Shown one piece after another: positions 15,677 through 24,485 of a DNA stretch of 64,000 nt. A model generated the notes under the pieces. That model saw only the letters and a list, made by a program, of their open reading frames with translations, was not told where the DNA came from and did not search any database. The first letter of the stretch is position 1; each line of letters opens with the position of its first letter. The DNA is taken from positions 372,001-436,000 of the forward strand of contig NZ_CP157390.1 of the NCBI RefSeq assembly GCF_040050925.1. Direction: 5' to 3'. The DNA comes from Leifsonia sp. NPDC080035 (GTDB lineage: Bacteria; Actinomycetota; Actinomycetes; Actinomycetales; Microbacteriaceae). A program made the translations under genes and the position numbers.

Positions 15677-15991
15677 TCATCGCATCGCGAAGAACCAGCT
15701 GCCCTGAGCGTCACGATCGACGGTTTCTTGAGAATCCACGATCACTGCGCTCGGCGCAATATCAGTTGATGAGAATCCCGCGTTTCGCATCACTGCCATG
15801 ACGGTCTCAACAACCTCAGGGTCGGATCGAAGAGCGTCTCGTTCCAGATCGGTTGTGGTGCACAGCCACACTGCTACCCCTGGCAGGTGCGGAAACGCGC
15901 CTACGAACCTGGCGGCAGTGACTCCGCGCGCCGTCGATCGTGGGCCCGTGAGATGACCCTCAGCGGCTCTAGAGTGTGAGGGTGGTGTCAC
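15677..15991 (-). CDS. Unrecognised protein, divergent to next gene
   Basis: A frame of up to 104 residues from GTG 15991. The C-terminal two thirds (VAVWLCTTTDLERDALRSDP onward) reads like a folded alpha/beta protein; the first 25 residues overlap the start of the rightward gene and may not be translated, so the true start is probably further in. No family recognised. It lies in the island. Confidence 0.45.
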   Translation of the reverse strand: MTPPSHSRAAEGHLTGPRSTARGVTAARFVGAFPHLPGVAVWLCTTTDLERDALRSDPEVVETVMAVMRNAGFSSTDIAPSAVIVDSQETVDRDAQGSWFFAMR

Positions 15992-17331
15992 CTCAGCTGG
16001 ACCCGTTTCCTCCCGTCGAACTGGGCGGGGTCCGCTTCCTCATCGATAGGAACCGCCCGGTGGCGTTCCTTCGGAACGCTGACGAGGAGCGATTCGTGAC
16101 ATGGCCGGATGCGCCACTGCCACTGCACCCGGCGACCGGACGCCTCGTGACCGCTCCCGACGCAGTGTGGGTGGTGTACGAAGCGGACTCGAACGAACCG
16201 GGCGAAAGGGTCTGGTCGACGGCTGTCCGGATCGACCCCGACGGGAGCGCCTCTGCAGTCGAGATCGGACAGCTCACTGTCATCGGTGCCGACTCGTCGG
16301 GGATTTGGGCTAGCGGTCGCCCGTGGCCCTGGCCCGAACGACTCTCCCGCGAACTGATCTCCCCCATCGATGGTGACGAAGGGGCTTGGGACTTCGATTC
16401 CCCGGACCTTCCGTTGGAGTCATGGGAGGAGTTCCAGAAGGATCAAGCGCGCTGGCAGCGCGAACAAGAACGCGAGTTACTGAAGCCGCGCACGGTCAAC
16501 GCACGCGAACGTGTCGAAGGCGACGACGCGGATTCGCACGGCTGGTTCGCATTTGCGCCAAACGAGAGCCCCGATCAGCAACGAGTGCCTCTCGAGCCGC
16601 CGCCCGCACCGGGCCCGTCCTCCGCGGTGGAGCTCGTCCGCTTCGGCGTCGATGGGCATATCGACACGATCACGGTCGACCGAACCGTAGCGCGGATCGA
16701 ACAGGTGGGCGGTCGCACACTCATGACGTTCTTCCCAACCAATCCCGTCGGGAGGGTCGAGCCCTCGGGCTCGCTCGGATACTCCTATCCTCGGAACCAG
16801 ATCGTGGTCGACTTCTCCGCCGGAGTCCCTTCGACGCTGGCCGTAGAGGATTTCGCGGCCACAGCGCTTCTCTCCGAAGAATGGGATCCGATCCGGGTCG
16901 ACGATGCGCCCGAGCAGACCGTCGCCAGCGATCGGGTGGACCTCACGGGAGTCGGCGGAATCACCTGGGCGCCCGCTCAGCTCAGTAACGCCGACATCCA
17001 GATCGCCGTCGATCGCGTGGTCGAACAGCTCGAGCGGCTGACCGAGCCGACCAAGACTTGGACGCGTCGAGACGACCAGGTGCACCTAGTCGAGAGCCCG
17101 TACCTGGACCTGAAAGTCGGCGTCAGTGGCGACTGGCCGGAGATCGTGGTCACCGTCGAGTTCCGCAACCGGGAGCACTCACGTACGTTGTTCCGTCGGC
17201 GGTATCGCGTCTTCGATGCGAACGGCCGGCCGGTAGATAGCCGATACCTTACGGTGTACCTCGAAGAGGACATCGCCACCGGCTCGCATCCGCCCGAGCG
17301 GGATGGCGTCATCGACCTGCCCGACGCTTGA
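15976..17331 (+). CDS. Large hypothetical protein at island right side
   Basis: A 451-residue soluble protein without signal peptide. Residues 1-130 look like a beta-rich domain (RFLIDRNRPVAFLRNADEER); the middle (about 150-215) is charged and Pro-rich, likely disordered; residues 220-451 contain further beta-rich sequence and the segment SADIQIAVDRVVEQLERL. No known motif is seen. It is convergent with the HtrA-like gene, with a terminator hairpin between them. GTG 15976 is the first start; GTG codons just inside are alternatives. Confidence 0.6.
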   Translation: MRVVSPQLDPFPPVELGGVRFLIDRNRPVAFLRNADEERFVTWPDAPLPLHPATGRLVTAPDAVWVVYEADSNEPGERVWSTAVRIDPDGSASAVEIGQLTVIGADSSGIWASGRPWPWPERLSRELISPIDGDEGAWDFDSPDLPLESWEEFQKDQARWQREQERELLKPRTVNARERVEGDDADSHGWFAFAPNESPDQQRVPLEPPPAPGPSSAVELVRFGVDGHIDTITVDRTVARIEQVGGRTLMTFFPTNPVGRVEPSGSLGYSYPRNQIVVDFSAGVPSTLAVEDFAATALLSEEWDPIRVDDAPEQTVASDRVDLTGVGGITWAPAQLSNADIQIAVDRVVEQLERLTEPTKTWTRRDDQVHLVESPYLDLKVGVSGDWPEIVVTVEFRNREHSRTLFRRRYRVFDANGRPVDSRYLTVYLEEDIATGSHPPERDGVIDLPDA

Positions 17332-17353
17332 GAACCCCGTGCGGCGGGCCACC

Positions 17354-17380
17354 GGGAGCGAGACAGTGGCCCTCGCTCCC
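17354..17380. terminator. Bidirectional terminator hairpin
   Basis: A perfect 9-bp stem (gggagcgag, 17354-17362, with its complement 17372-17380) and 9-base loop lie between two convergent genes (stops at 17331 and 17397). Position and symmetry suit a terminator for both. Confidence 0.6.
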
Positions 17381-17396
17381 GCGGCCCCAACGCCGC

Positions 17397-18662
17397 CTAC
17401 GCGGCCGGGCCCTGTGCCAGGGTGACCTCTGCGGTGTGCGCGGCGCCGGCGGTGTCGGTCCAGGTCAGGCTCACGCGGCGGCCGGGGGCGAGGGTGCCGA
17501 GCGCCTGGGTGAGAGCCTGGGCGGAGGCGATCGGGGTGCCGTTCAGGGCGGTGATCGTGTCGCCGGCCGCCAGGCCCGCGGCGGAAGCGGGGCCGCCTTC
17601 GATGACGCCGGAGACGGCTGCGCCGGTGACCGTGCCGGAGGATTCGGCGGACGAACCGTACGGGTCGGAGGCGCCGGACGCGGCGGAGGGCGCGACCTCA
17701 ACGCCGAGGAACGCCGGGTAGCCGATAGTGATGGTGGACGAGGCCTGGCCCGCCTCGATCCGCCCGGCGATCGCCAGGGCGTCCTCGATCGGAATGGCGT
17801 AGCCCTGGGTCTCCCCACCCTGCGACGCGGCGGTGTCGATGCCGATCACCTCGTCGGAGGCGTTGAAGAGCGGACCGCCCGAGTCGCCGGCCTGGATGTC
17901 GGCGTCGGTCTCGATGAGGCCGTTCAGGGTCTCCGACGCGGCCGACTGCTCGGCCTGCGTCGTGATGGTCGCGTCGAGCGCGGTGACCGTTCCCGGGGAC
18001 GCCGAGGGCGTGCCGCCGACGCCGCCGGCATTGCCGACACCGGTCACCGCGTCGCCCAGCGCCACATCCCCCGCGGTGTCGAGGTGCGCGGTGCCGAGAC
18101 CGGAGGCGTTGCTCAGCTGCAGGACAGCGACGTCGTCGGTGGCGTCCGTGCCCACGACCGTGGCCGCGTAGCTCGCGCCCGTCGCGACCACCGTCACGCG
18201 AATGCTCGTCGCGTCCTCGATGACGTGGTTGTTCGTGAGGATCTCGCCTGTCGAGGTGAGCACGAGGCCGGTGCCGGCGCTCTCCGCCTGGTCGTAGCCG
18301 AGCTCGGAGGTGATGTCGACGACGCCGACCTCCTGCGCTGAGGTCGCGCTCGCCAGCGCGCTGCTGTCCGTCGAGCCGGTCGAACCCGACGACGATCCGT
18401 ACCCGCCGTAACCGCCATAGCCGCTCCGCCCGAGCGCGGTGTGGATGTCGGCAGACGAGCTCGAGGCCGGCCCCGCCGTGGCGGCGCCGGCGACGACGCT
18501 GTTCACGCCGAGCCCGACCGTCGCCCCGGCGACGACCGTCGCCGCCGCGGCGGCCGACAGGATCGCGACGCTGCGCCGTCGTCCCGCCCGGCCGCCGCCG
18601 GCCCCGGCGCCGTCCGCGCCCTCCCCGGTGCCTGCTGCGGGTGCTCCATCCACGGTGTTCAT
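17397..18662 (-). CDS. Membrane-anchored trypsin-like serine protease with PDZ domain (HtrA-like)
   Basis: A 421-residue HtrA/DegP-type protease. After a Gly-rich cytosolic stretch there is one membrane anchor (residues 31-60), a Gly/Tyr/Ser-rich linker with SGYGGYGGYG, the protease domain with H146 (NNHVIED), D177 (TDDVAVLQL) and S261 (AGDSGGPLF), and a C-terminal PDZ domain around GGPASAAGLAAGDTITALNG. It would act outside the membrane in protein quality control. ATG 18662 is chosen for its GAGAGGA site; the longer frame adds no conserved sequence. Confidence 0.9.
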   Translation of the reverse strand: MNTVDGAPAAGTGEGADGAGAGGGRAGRRRSVAILSAAAAATVVAGATVGLGVNSVVAGAATAGPASSSSADIHTALGRSGYGGYGGYGSSSGSTGSTDSSALASATSAQEVGVVDITSELGYDQAESAGTGLVLTSTGEILTNNHVIEDATSIRVTVVATGASYAATVVGTDATDDVAVLQLSNASGLGTAHLDTAGDVALGDAVTGVGNAGGVGGTPSASPGTVTALDATITTQAEQSAASETLNGLIETDADIQAGDSGGPLFNASDEVIGIDTAASQGGETQGYAIPIEDALAIAGRIEAGQASSTITIGYPAFLGVEVAPSAASGASDPYGSSAESSGTVTGAAVSGVIEGGPASAAGLAAGDTITALNGTPIASAQALTQALGTLAPGRRVSLTWTDTAGAAHTAEVTLAQGPAA

Positions 18663-18780
18663 GGCTTTCGTCCTCTCGACGCTCTCGTTCGACGGACACA
18701 GCACAGCGCACGCGGATGGGAGGGCCTGATGGCACGCATATGACACCGCTGCAAGAAACCCAGAGGTTCCTATGAGACGC

Positions 18781-20388
18781 TCAGGCGGCGAGGCCGGGAC
18801 GCTGGTGCATCCGGCCCTCCTCGTCCAGCTCGATCACGGTGTCGACGCCGATGCGCTCCAGGAAGCCGTGGTCGTGGCTGACGACGATGAGGGCCCCGCG
18901 GTAGGCGTCCAGCGCCTCGGCGAGCTGCTCGACGCTGGCGATGTCGAGATTGTTGGTCGGCTCGTCGAGCACCAGCAATTGCGCGGGCGGCTCCGCGAGC
19001 AGCAGCCGGGCCAGCGACACCCGGAACCGCTCGCCGCCCGAGAGCGTGCGTACGGGACGGTCGACGCTGTCGCCGCGCAGCAGCAGCCGGGCGAGCTGGT
19101 TGCGGACGGTACCCGCCGCGGCCGTCGGAGCGACGGACTGGACGTTCTCCATCGCGCTCGCGTCCTCGTCCAACCCGTCGAGACGCTGGGGCAGGTAGCC
19201 GACCCGGTCCGTGAGCAGTCGGCCGTGCGGACGCCCGAGCACGGGCTCGGCGCCGGACAGCAGGCGCTCGATCAGCGTCGACTTGCCGGTGCCGTTCGCC
19301 CCGACGAGTGCGACACGCTCCGGGCCCTGGACGACGATCGTGCGCCCGCCCTCCTCCAGCTCGACGAGCCGGCGGCCGCGCGGCACGTCGGGATCCGGCA
19401 GGGTGAGGTGGATGTGCTCCTCCTCGCGCACCCGCGCATCCGCCGCATCCACGGCGGCCTGCGCCGCCTGCACCTTGTCGTCGAGCGCGGTGCGCATCGA
19501 CCCGGCCGATGCCTGTGCCTTGCTGGCCCGGTTGCCGGCGAGGATCTTCGGGATGCCGCCGTCCCGCTGCGTCTTCTTGGCGGTCCGCTCGCGCCTGGCC
19601 AGCTTCGTCTCCGCCTCGATGCGCTGCCGCTTCTCGACCTTCAGCGCCTGCTGCGCCGAACGCGCCGCCTGGACGGCCGCCGCCTGCTCACCCTCCCGGT
19701 GCTCCTTCCACGCGCTGTATGGACCGCCGAACCACTCCAGCGAGCCGGCGAACAGCTCCGTGGTGCTGTCCATGTGCTCGAGCAGTTCGAGGTCGTGGCT
19801 GACGACGACGAGCGTGCCCGGCCACTGGTCGATGAGCTCGGCGAGGGTCGCGCGGGTGCGGCGGTCGAGGTTGTTGGTCGGCTCGTCGAGCAGGGTGATC
19901 GGAGTACGACGGACGCGGAGCCCGGTGATCGCGATGAGCATGGCCTCGCCCCCGGAGACCTCGGCGACCCTGCGGTCGAGATCGGCGGCGGAGAACCCGA
20001 TCTGGTGCAGAGCCTCGTCCGCCCGGGACTCGATGTCCCAGTCGTCGCCGATCGCGTCGAAGTGGCGCTGGTCGACGTCGCCGGACTCGATGGCGCCCAT
20101 CGCCGCGAGGATGCCGTGGATGCCGAGCAGCTCGGCGATGGTGGTGTCCCTCCGCAGGGTGAGGGTCTGCGGCAGGTAGCCGACGTCGCCGACGGTGTCG
20201 ATGCGCCCGGAGCTGGGCGTCAGCTCGCCGGCGATGAGGCGGAGCAGAGTGGACTTCCCGGCGCCGTTGCGGCCGATCAGGCCGGTGCGTCCTGTCGTGA
20301 AGGTGCCGCTGACGCGGTCGAGGGCGACCGTGCCGTCCGGCCACTCGAAGGTGAGGTCGTGCAGGGTGATCGCGGATGCGCTGGACAT
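18781..20388 (-). CDS. ABC-F family ATPase (translation factor or antibiotic-resistance type)
   Basis: A 535-residue soluble protein with two ABC domains and no membrane segments. The first has Walker A GRNGAGKST and LDEPTNNLD; the second has GANGTGKST, LSGGERFRV and LVLDEPTNNLDIAS. A basic linker rich in Lys/Arg/Ala joins them, as in ABC-F proteins that act on the ribosomal E site. Start ATG 20388 begins MSSASAITLHDLTFEWPDG. A long leader with an upstream ORF and two hairpins precedes it, the arrangement used by ABC-F genes induced by ribosome-stalling drugs. Which drug, if any, cannot be told. Confidence 0.88.
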   Translation of the reverse strand: MSSASAITLHDLTFEWPDGTVALDRVSGTFTTGRTGLIGRNGAGKSTLLRLIAGELTPSSGRIDTVGDVGYLPQTLTLRRDTTIAELLGIHGILAAMGAIESGDVDQRHFDAIGDDWDIESRADEALHQIGFSAADLDRRVAEVSGGEAMLIAITGLRVRRTPITLLDEPTNNLDRRTRATLAELIDQWPGTLVVVSHDLELLEHMDSTTELFAGSLEWFGGPYSAWKEHREGEQAAAVQAARSAQQALKVEKRQRIEAETKLARRERTAKKTQRDGGIPKILAGNRASKAQASAGSMRTALDDKVQAAQAAVDAADARVREEEHIHLTLPDPDVPRGRRLVELEEGGRTIVVQGPERVALVGANGTGKSTLIERLLSGAEPVLGRPHGRLLTDRVGYLPQRLDGLDEDASAMENVQSVAPTAAAGTVRNQLARLLLRGDSVDRPVRTLSGGERFRVSLARLLLAEPPAQLLVLDEPTNNLDIASVEQLAEALDAYRGALIVVSHDHGFLERIGVDTVIELDEEGRMHQRPGLAA

Positions 20389-20403
20389 GGAATTCGCTTT
20401 CTG

Positions 20404-20432
20404 TCCCGCGCGGCGCAACGCGGCGCGCGGGA
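20404..20432 (-). promoter_or_regulatory. Hairpin just before the ABC-F start
   Basis: A 9-bp GC-only stem plus closing TA pairs (arms tcccgcgcg at 20404-20412 and its complement at 20424-20432) ends 16 bases before the ABC-F start codon. It could mask the ribosome entry region or stop transcription; there is no T-run. It is the second of two stable hairpins in this leader. Confidence 0.55.
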
Positions 20433-20568
20433 TCGGGGGTGTTCGAGGGATGAGCGACCCGGTGCTCACGCGACGGCGCGGCGGGGTCGGACCAGCGGGG
20501 AGCGGCGGGTGGCGTCGGTCGGCGCTGTCCACGCCCGAAGGCGGACACGCGCGGCGCGTTCACGACGA

Positions 20569-20590
20569 AGCCACCGGCGCTCCGGTGGCT
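20569..20590 (-). promoter_or_regulatory. Attenuator-like hairpin overlapping uORF stop
   Basis: A perfect 9-bp stem (agccaccgg and its complement) with a 4-base loop. Its first arm in the leftward transcript contains the stop codon region of the nine-codon upstream ORF, so a ribosome ending or stalling there would disrupt it. Confidence 0.65.
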
Positions 20591-20618
20591 AGGCTCTGTC
20601 GACCTCGATCGATTCCAT
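20589..20618 (-). CDS. Nine-residue upstream ORF (leader peptide MESIEVDRA)
   Basis: Short frame ATG-GAA-TCG-ATC-GAG-GTC-GAC-AGA-GCC-TAG, 200 bases before the ABC-F gene. A -10-like TAGCAT (20631-20626) sits only seven bases before its ATG, so the message may begin at or next to the start codon (leaderless). Its stop lies in the first arm of a strong hairpin. This is a candidate leader peptide for attenuation control; no direct proof of translation is visible. Confidence 0.5.
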   Translation of the reverse strand: MESIEVDRA

Positions 20619-20776
20619 GTCGACGATGCTACCAGTGGCGCGGTGCGCATCATCGCGCCCGGCGAACGCCCCCAGCGAACGCACGCCCGGCCCGCGACTG
20701 ACTCCGTCTGGTACGGCTGTCCCTGCTCGAGCAGCGGCGAAACGTCCCACACGGGGTCAGTCGCGCGGCCGACGCG

Positions 20777-22054
20777 TCAGGCGACGCCGGTGACGCGGCT
20801 GCGCTCCAGCACGTAGCCGACCGCGACCGCGCCGGCGATGCAGAGCATCACCGGGGCGAGCATGTCCGGACCCTGGTTGGTGAACTCCATCATCAGCAGC
20901 AGCGCCGTCAGCGGCGCGCGCATCGTCACGGCGAGGAACGCTGCGGCCCCGATGAACGCGAACGCGACCAGCGGCTCCCCCGGCCAGACGAGGTTCCACA
21001 GCGCACCGATCGTGAGGCCGAAGCCCGCGCCGATCGCGAGGGACGGCGTCAGCGTCCCGCCCGCGGCTCCGGCCCCGATCGTGCCGACGGTGGCCGCGGT
21101 CTTCACCAGTGTCGTCACGAAGATCAGCAGCACCGGAAGCGTCGCCGTCAACGCCAGCTGGCCGAGCGAGCGACCGTTGCCGAGGATCGCCGGGAACGCG
21201 AGCGAGACGAAGCCGACGGCGATGAACACCGCGGGCATCACGATGAGGATGCCCCACGACCGCGGCCGGTGATCCTGTGCGAAGCGCACCAGGCGCACGA
21301 AGCCGACCGCCGCGAGTCCGATGATCGGGCCGGCGAGGATCGACCAGACGACGATGTTCGGCGACAGCGGCACCTGCGGCACCAGGTACAGCGGGTTCGC
21401 GGGCACCACGATGCGCGCGACCAGCGTCGCGACAGCCGAGGTGGCGAGCGCGGGGAGCACCGTCGCGAAACTGATCTCCGCCAGCAGGATCTCGACGGCG
21501 AACACCGCCCCGCCGAACGGGACGTTGTAGACGGCGGCGAGACCCGCGCCCGCTCCGCAGGCGACCAGGATGCGCCGCTCCCTGGCGCTGACACCGGCCT
21601 TCTCCGACAGCCACGCCGCCCACAGCGCACCCACCTCGCGCGGCGCGACCTCGCGGCCGATGGACGCGCCGAGGCCGACGATGATCACCTGCAGCGCCGC
21701 GTTCGCGAGCGTGACGAATCCGGGCATCCTGCGTCCGCCGACCGCCGCCTCGATCGAGACGACGGCGTGCCCCGGGCTTCGCCTGCCCCAGCGCCGCAGC
21801 AGCCACCAGCCGACGCCGCCGATGACGCCGGCAACGGCGAGCGCGACCACCCGGTTGACCGGCGGAGCCTCCAGGAGGCCGTCGAAGAACGTGCCCTCCG
21901 AGTACCCGAACGCGAGGTGCTGGATGAAGTGCAGGCCGAGGTAGACCAGCCCGCCTCCCACACCGGAGCCGATGCCGACGAGCGCCGTGACCACGACGAG
22001 CCGGAACAGCCAGCGCGGCGTCGCGGAGCCGTGCGCGGATCGGGGGGTGGGCAC
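20777..22054 (-). CDS. ClC-family chloride channel/transporter
   Basis: A 425-residue membrane protein with 10-12 hydrophobic segments. Family landmarks are the helix-F motif SIGREVAPREVG (GREGP in classical ClC, with the gating glutamate kept), GAGAGLAAVYNVPFGGAVFA and the late GAAAFLAVTMRAPLTALLLM. The usual GSGIP ion-selectivity loop reads SPGHAVVSIE, a variant form. No CBS domains are present. The product probably moves chloride or another anion across the cytoplasmic membrane. Confidence 0.88.
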   Translation of the reverse strand: MPTPRSAHGSATPRWLFRLVVVTALVGIGSGVGGGLVYLGLHFIQHLAFGYSEGTFFDGLLEAPPVNRVVALAVAGVIGGVGWWLLRRWGRRSPGHAVVSIEAAVGGRRMPGFVTLANAALQVIIVGLGASIGREVAPREVGALWAAWLSEKAGVSARERRILVACGAGAGLAAVYNVPFGGAVFAVEILLAEISFATVLPALATSAVATLVARIVVPANPLYLVPQVPLSPNIVVWSILAGPIIGLAAVGFVRLVRFAQDHRPRSWGILIVMPAVFIAVGFVSLAFPAILGNGRSLGQLALTATLPVLLIFVTTLVKTAATVGTIGAGAAGGTLTPSLAIGAGFGLTIGALWNLVWPGEPLVAFAFIGAAAFLAVTMRAPLTALLLMMEFTNQGPDMLAPVMLCIAGAVAVGYVLERSRVTGVA

Positions 22055-22079
22055 GCCTTCCAGGGTATCGGTCGCGCGG

Positions 22080-22709
22080 TCAGCTCCCGACGAGGGCGCC
22101 GACCGTGAGCAGCTGGATGTCGGGGTTCGTGCAGGCGGTGACGTTCGCGTCCTTGACGAACAGCGACTCCGTCGACTCGGGCGGGTAGACCCGGAACCCG
22201 TCCGCCTGCTTCGTGGTGCAGCCCTCGTAGTTCTGGGCGTTGGTGATCTTCAGCGGCGCCTGAGCGGATCCTCCCGGCTGCAGCACGACGGTGGGATGCG
22301 GGGTGCTGCGGTCGAACTGGGCGGCTGCCCCCAGCTGGGTGCCGTTGCCGTCGCCGACGAACGAGACGCCGGGCCAGCCCTGCAGCGAGCACTTCTCGGA
22401 GCCGTTGTTGGTGAGCACGAGCATGACCTCGACGCTTCCCGCCGCGCCGCCGCCGCCCTTGCCGATGGTCCCGGTCAGCTTCGTGGTGTCGCACTGGCCG
22501 TCGATCGGGGTCGCGGTGCTCGTGGACGTCGGGCGCGGCGACGACGTCCCGGTGTCGACCGGCGTCGACGTCGCCGACGCGGAGTCGGAGGGCGACGCGG
22601 TCGGCGATCCCCCGGTGGAGCAGCCGGCGAGGGCGGCACCGAGGGCGACGGCGAGCGCGAGCGTGGTGGCGCTCCGCGCGATGAGGGACGAACGCTGTGC
22701 GGCAGGCAT
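22080..22709 (-). CDS. DUF4232 lipoprotein
   Basis: A 209-residue precursor with an N-terminal signal and lipobox LAGC at about residue 30, a Ser/Thr/Pro-rich linker and a C-terminal DUF4232 domain (VEVMLVLTNNGSEKCSLQGW then GVSFVG). The conserved paired cysteines suggest disulfides outside the cell. Function of the family is unknown; it sits in mirror orientation to the ChaA-like gene. Confidence 0.85.
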   Translation of the reverse strand: MPAAQRSSLIARSATTLALAVALGAALAGCSTGGSPTASPSDSASATSTPVDTGTSSPRPTSTSTATPIDGQCDTTKLTGTIGKGGGGAAGSVEVMLVLTNNGSEKCSLQGWPGVSFVGDGNGTQLGAAAQFDRSTPHPTVVLQPGGSAQAPLKITNAQNYEGCTTKQADGFRVYPPESTESLFVKDANVTACTNPDIQLLTVGALVGS

Positions 22710-22774
22710 GCTTCATCTCAGCATCACCGGACACCGATCCGCCCGCTGACGCGCCGCCCTGGCAGGATGGACAC

Positions 22775-23869
22775 ATGAAGGCGCTGGGATCGTGGCTCAC
22801 CAGGTACTGGGCGGTCCTCGTCCCGATCATCGGCGTGATCGTGCTCGCCGCGTTCTGGACGGTTCCCCTCGGACCGGTCGCCGTCGCCCTGATCGGCATC
22901 GTGCTCGCCGGAACCGTACTGGCGGCCGTTCAGCACGCCGAGGTGGTCGCGCACCGCGTCGGCGAGCCGTTCGGCTCCCTGGTGCTGGCGATCGCGGTCA
23001 CCATCATCGAGGTCGCACTGATCGTCACGCTGATGACCACCGGCAAGGACTCGGCGACGCTCGCGAGGGACACCGTGTTCTCGGCGGTGATGATCACCAT
23101 GAACGGCATCGTCGGCCTCAGCCTGCTGCTGGCCGCGTCCCGCCGCGAGACGACGGCGTTCAATGCCCAGGGCAGCGGGTCGGCGCTCGGAACGGTCACG
23201 GCGCTGGCGACGCTCACGATGGTCGTGCCGACGTTCACCGAGACGCCCGGACCGCAGTTCTCGCCGAGCCAGCTCGCGTTCGCGGCCATCGCATCCTTCG
23301 CGCTCTACGCGATGTTCGTGTTCACCCAGACGTTCGCCCACCGGGACTTCTTCCTCCCGGTCACGGCGAAGGGACGGCCGCTGCGCGACGACGACCACGC
23401 GGATGTGCCGACCACCCGGACGGCGTTCGTGAGCCTCGCCCTGCTGCTCGTGGCGCTGGTCGCCGTTGTCGGCCTCGCCAAGCTGGAGTCGACGCCGATC
23501 GAGCGCGCGGTGACCGGGATCGGTCTGCCGCAGTCGTTCGTGGGTGTCATCATCGCCCTGCTGGTGCTGCTCCCCGAGGGCATCGCGGCCGCGAAGGCGG
23601 CGCGCCGGAACCGGATGCAGACCAGCCTGAACCTGGCGCTCGGCTCGGCGATCGCGAGCATCGGCCTCACGATCCCGGCGATCGCCGTCGCGTCCATCTG
23701 GCTGCCCGGCGCGCTGCACCTCGGCCTCGGCGCCAGTCAGATCGTACTGCTCGCCCTCACCGTCGCCGTCAGCATCCTCACCATCGTCCAGGGCCGGGCG
23801 GCGCGGATGCAGGGCACCATCCACCTGATCATCTTCGCGGCGTTCATCTTCCTGTCGATCGCGCCGTAG
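22775..23869 (+). CDS. chaA: ChaA-like Ca2+(Na+,K+)/H+ antiporter
   Basis: A 364-residue CaCA-superfamily antiporter with about 11 membrane segments. The alpha-repeat motifs are GEPFGSLVLAIAVTIIEVAL and, in the second half, VLLPEGIAAAKAARRNRMQT. ChaA exports calcium, sodium or potassium in exchange for protons. I start at ATG 22775 because the upstream in-frame part is on the promoter region of the lipoprotein. Its 3' end overlaps the convergent tetR gene by 26 bases. Confidence 0.88.
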   Translation: MKALGSWLTRYWAVLVPIIGVIVLAAFWTVPLGPVAVALIGIVLAGTVLAAVQHAEVVAHRVGEPFGSLVLAIAVTIIEVALIVTLMTTGKDSATLARDTVFSAVMITMNGIVGLSLLLAASRRETTAFNAQGSGSALGTVTALATLTMVVPTFTETPGPQFSPSQLAFAAIASFALYAMFVFTQTFAHRDFFLPVTAKGRPLRDDDHADVPTTRTAFVSLALLLVALVAVVGLAKLESTPIERAVTGIGLPQSFVGVIIALLVLLPEGIAAAKAARRNRMQTSLNLALGSAIASIGLTIPAIAVASIWLPGALHLGLGASQIVLLALTVAVSILTIVQGRAARMQGTIHLIIFAAFIFLSIAP

Positions 23870-24464
23870 CGGCGCGCGCGGCCGCAGCGTCCCACAACTC
23901 CTCGGCCGCGAGGCGCGCGGCGAGCGGGGTGCCTCCGCACATCGCGGCACTGGCCGCCGCACCGTCGAACAGCAGCGTCAGCTGCACGGCGAGCACGTGC
24001 GGCGCCGCGACGCCCGCGTTCGCGGCCTGGCGCTCGAAGTACGCGGTCAGCTCGCCCTTGAAGCGGCGCGCCACCTCCGACGCGGGATGCTCCCGGTCGC
24101 GCAGCTCGGTGGCGACGTTGACGAACGGGCAGCCGTAGAAGTCGCTCGCCTCGGCCGCGGCGTGCAGCGCATCGTAGACGTGCAGCGCGCGCTCGCGCGG
24201 GGGGCGTTCGTCGTCCTCCGCGGCGAAGTATCCGGCGACGACGCGCGGCCCGTAGCTGGTCAGCATCTCGGCGACGATCGCGTCCTTGCCGTCGAAGTGT
24301 TGGTAGATCGAGCGCTTGGACACCTGCGCCTCCTGGGCGAGCCGGTCGACTCCCACGGCGTTCACGCCTTCGCGGATGAACAGGCGGGCGGCTGCCTCGA
24401 GCACGCGCTCACGCGGCTTCGGCTTCCGCTCCGGCGGGGCTTCGGGCGTCACGGCGGTGGTCAT
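23844..24464 (-). CDS. TetR-family repressor
   Basis: A 206-residue repressor with an N-terminal helix-turn-helix (REGVNAVGVDRLAQEAQVSK, then RSIYQHFDGKDAIV, residues 30-70) and a helical ligand-binding C-terminus. It faces the SDR gene across a short region with two matching operators, so it probably represses itself and that gene until a small molecule binds. Confidence 0.9.
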   Translation of the reverse strand: MTTAVTPEAPPERKPKPRERVLEAAARLFIREGVNAVGVDRLAQEAQVSKRSIYQHFDGKDAIVAEMLTSYGPRVVAGYFAAEDDERPPRERALHVYDALHAAAEASDFYGCPFVNVATELRDREHPASEVARRFKGELTAYFERQAANAGVAAPHVLAVQLTLLFDGAAASAAMCGGTPLAARLAAEELWDAAAARAATARSTGR

Positions 24465-24485
24465 GCCCCGATTCTACGGAGCGAC

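Noticed and set aside
17331..17400. Direct repeat of the tRNA-Lys 3' end as right attachment site of the island
   Set aside because: I searched by eye for ttcgagccccacggggccc-like sequence; only short GC-rich resemblances occur, not enough to call a repeat.
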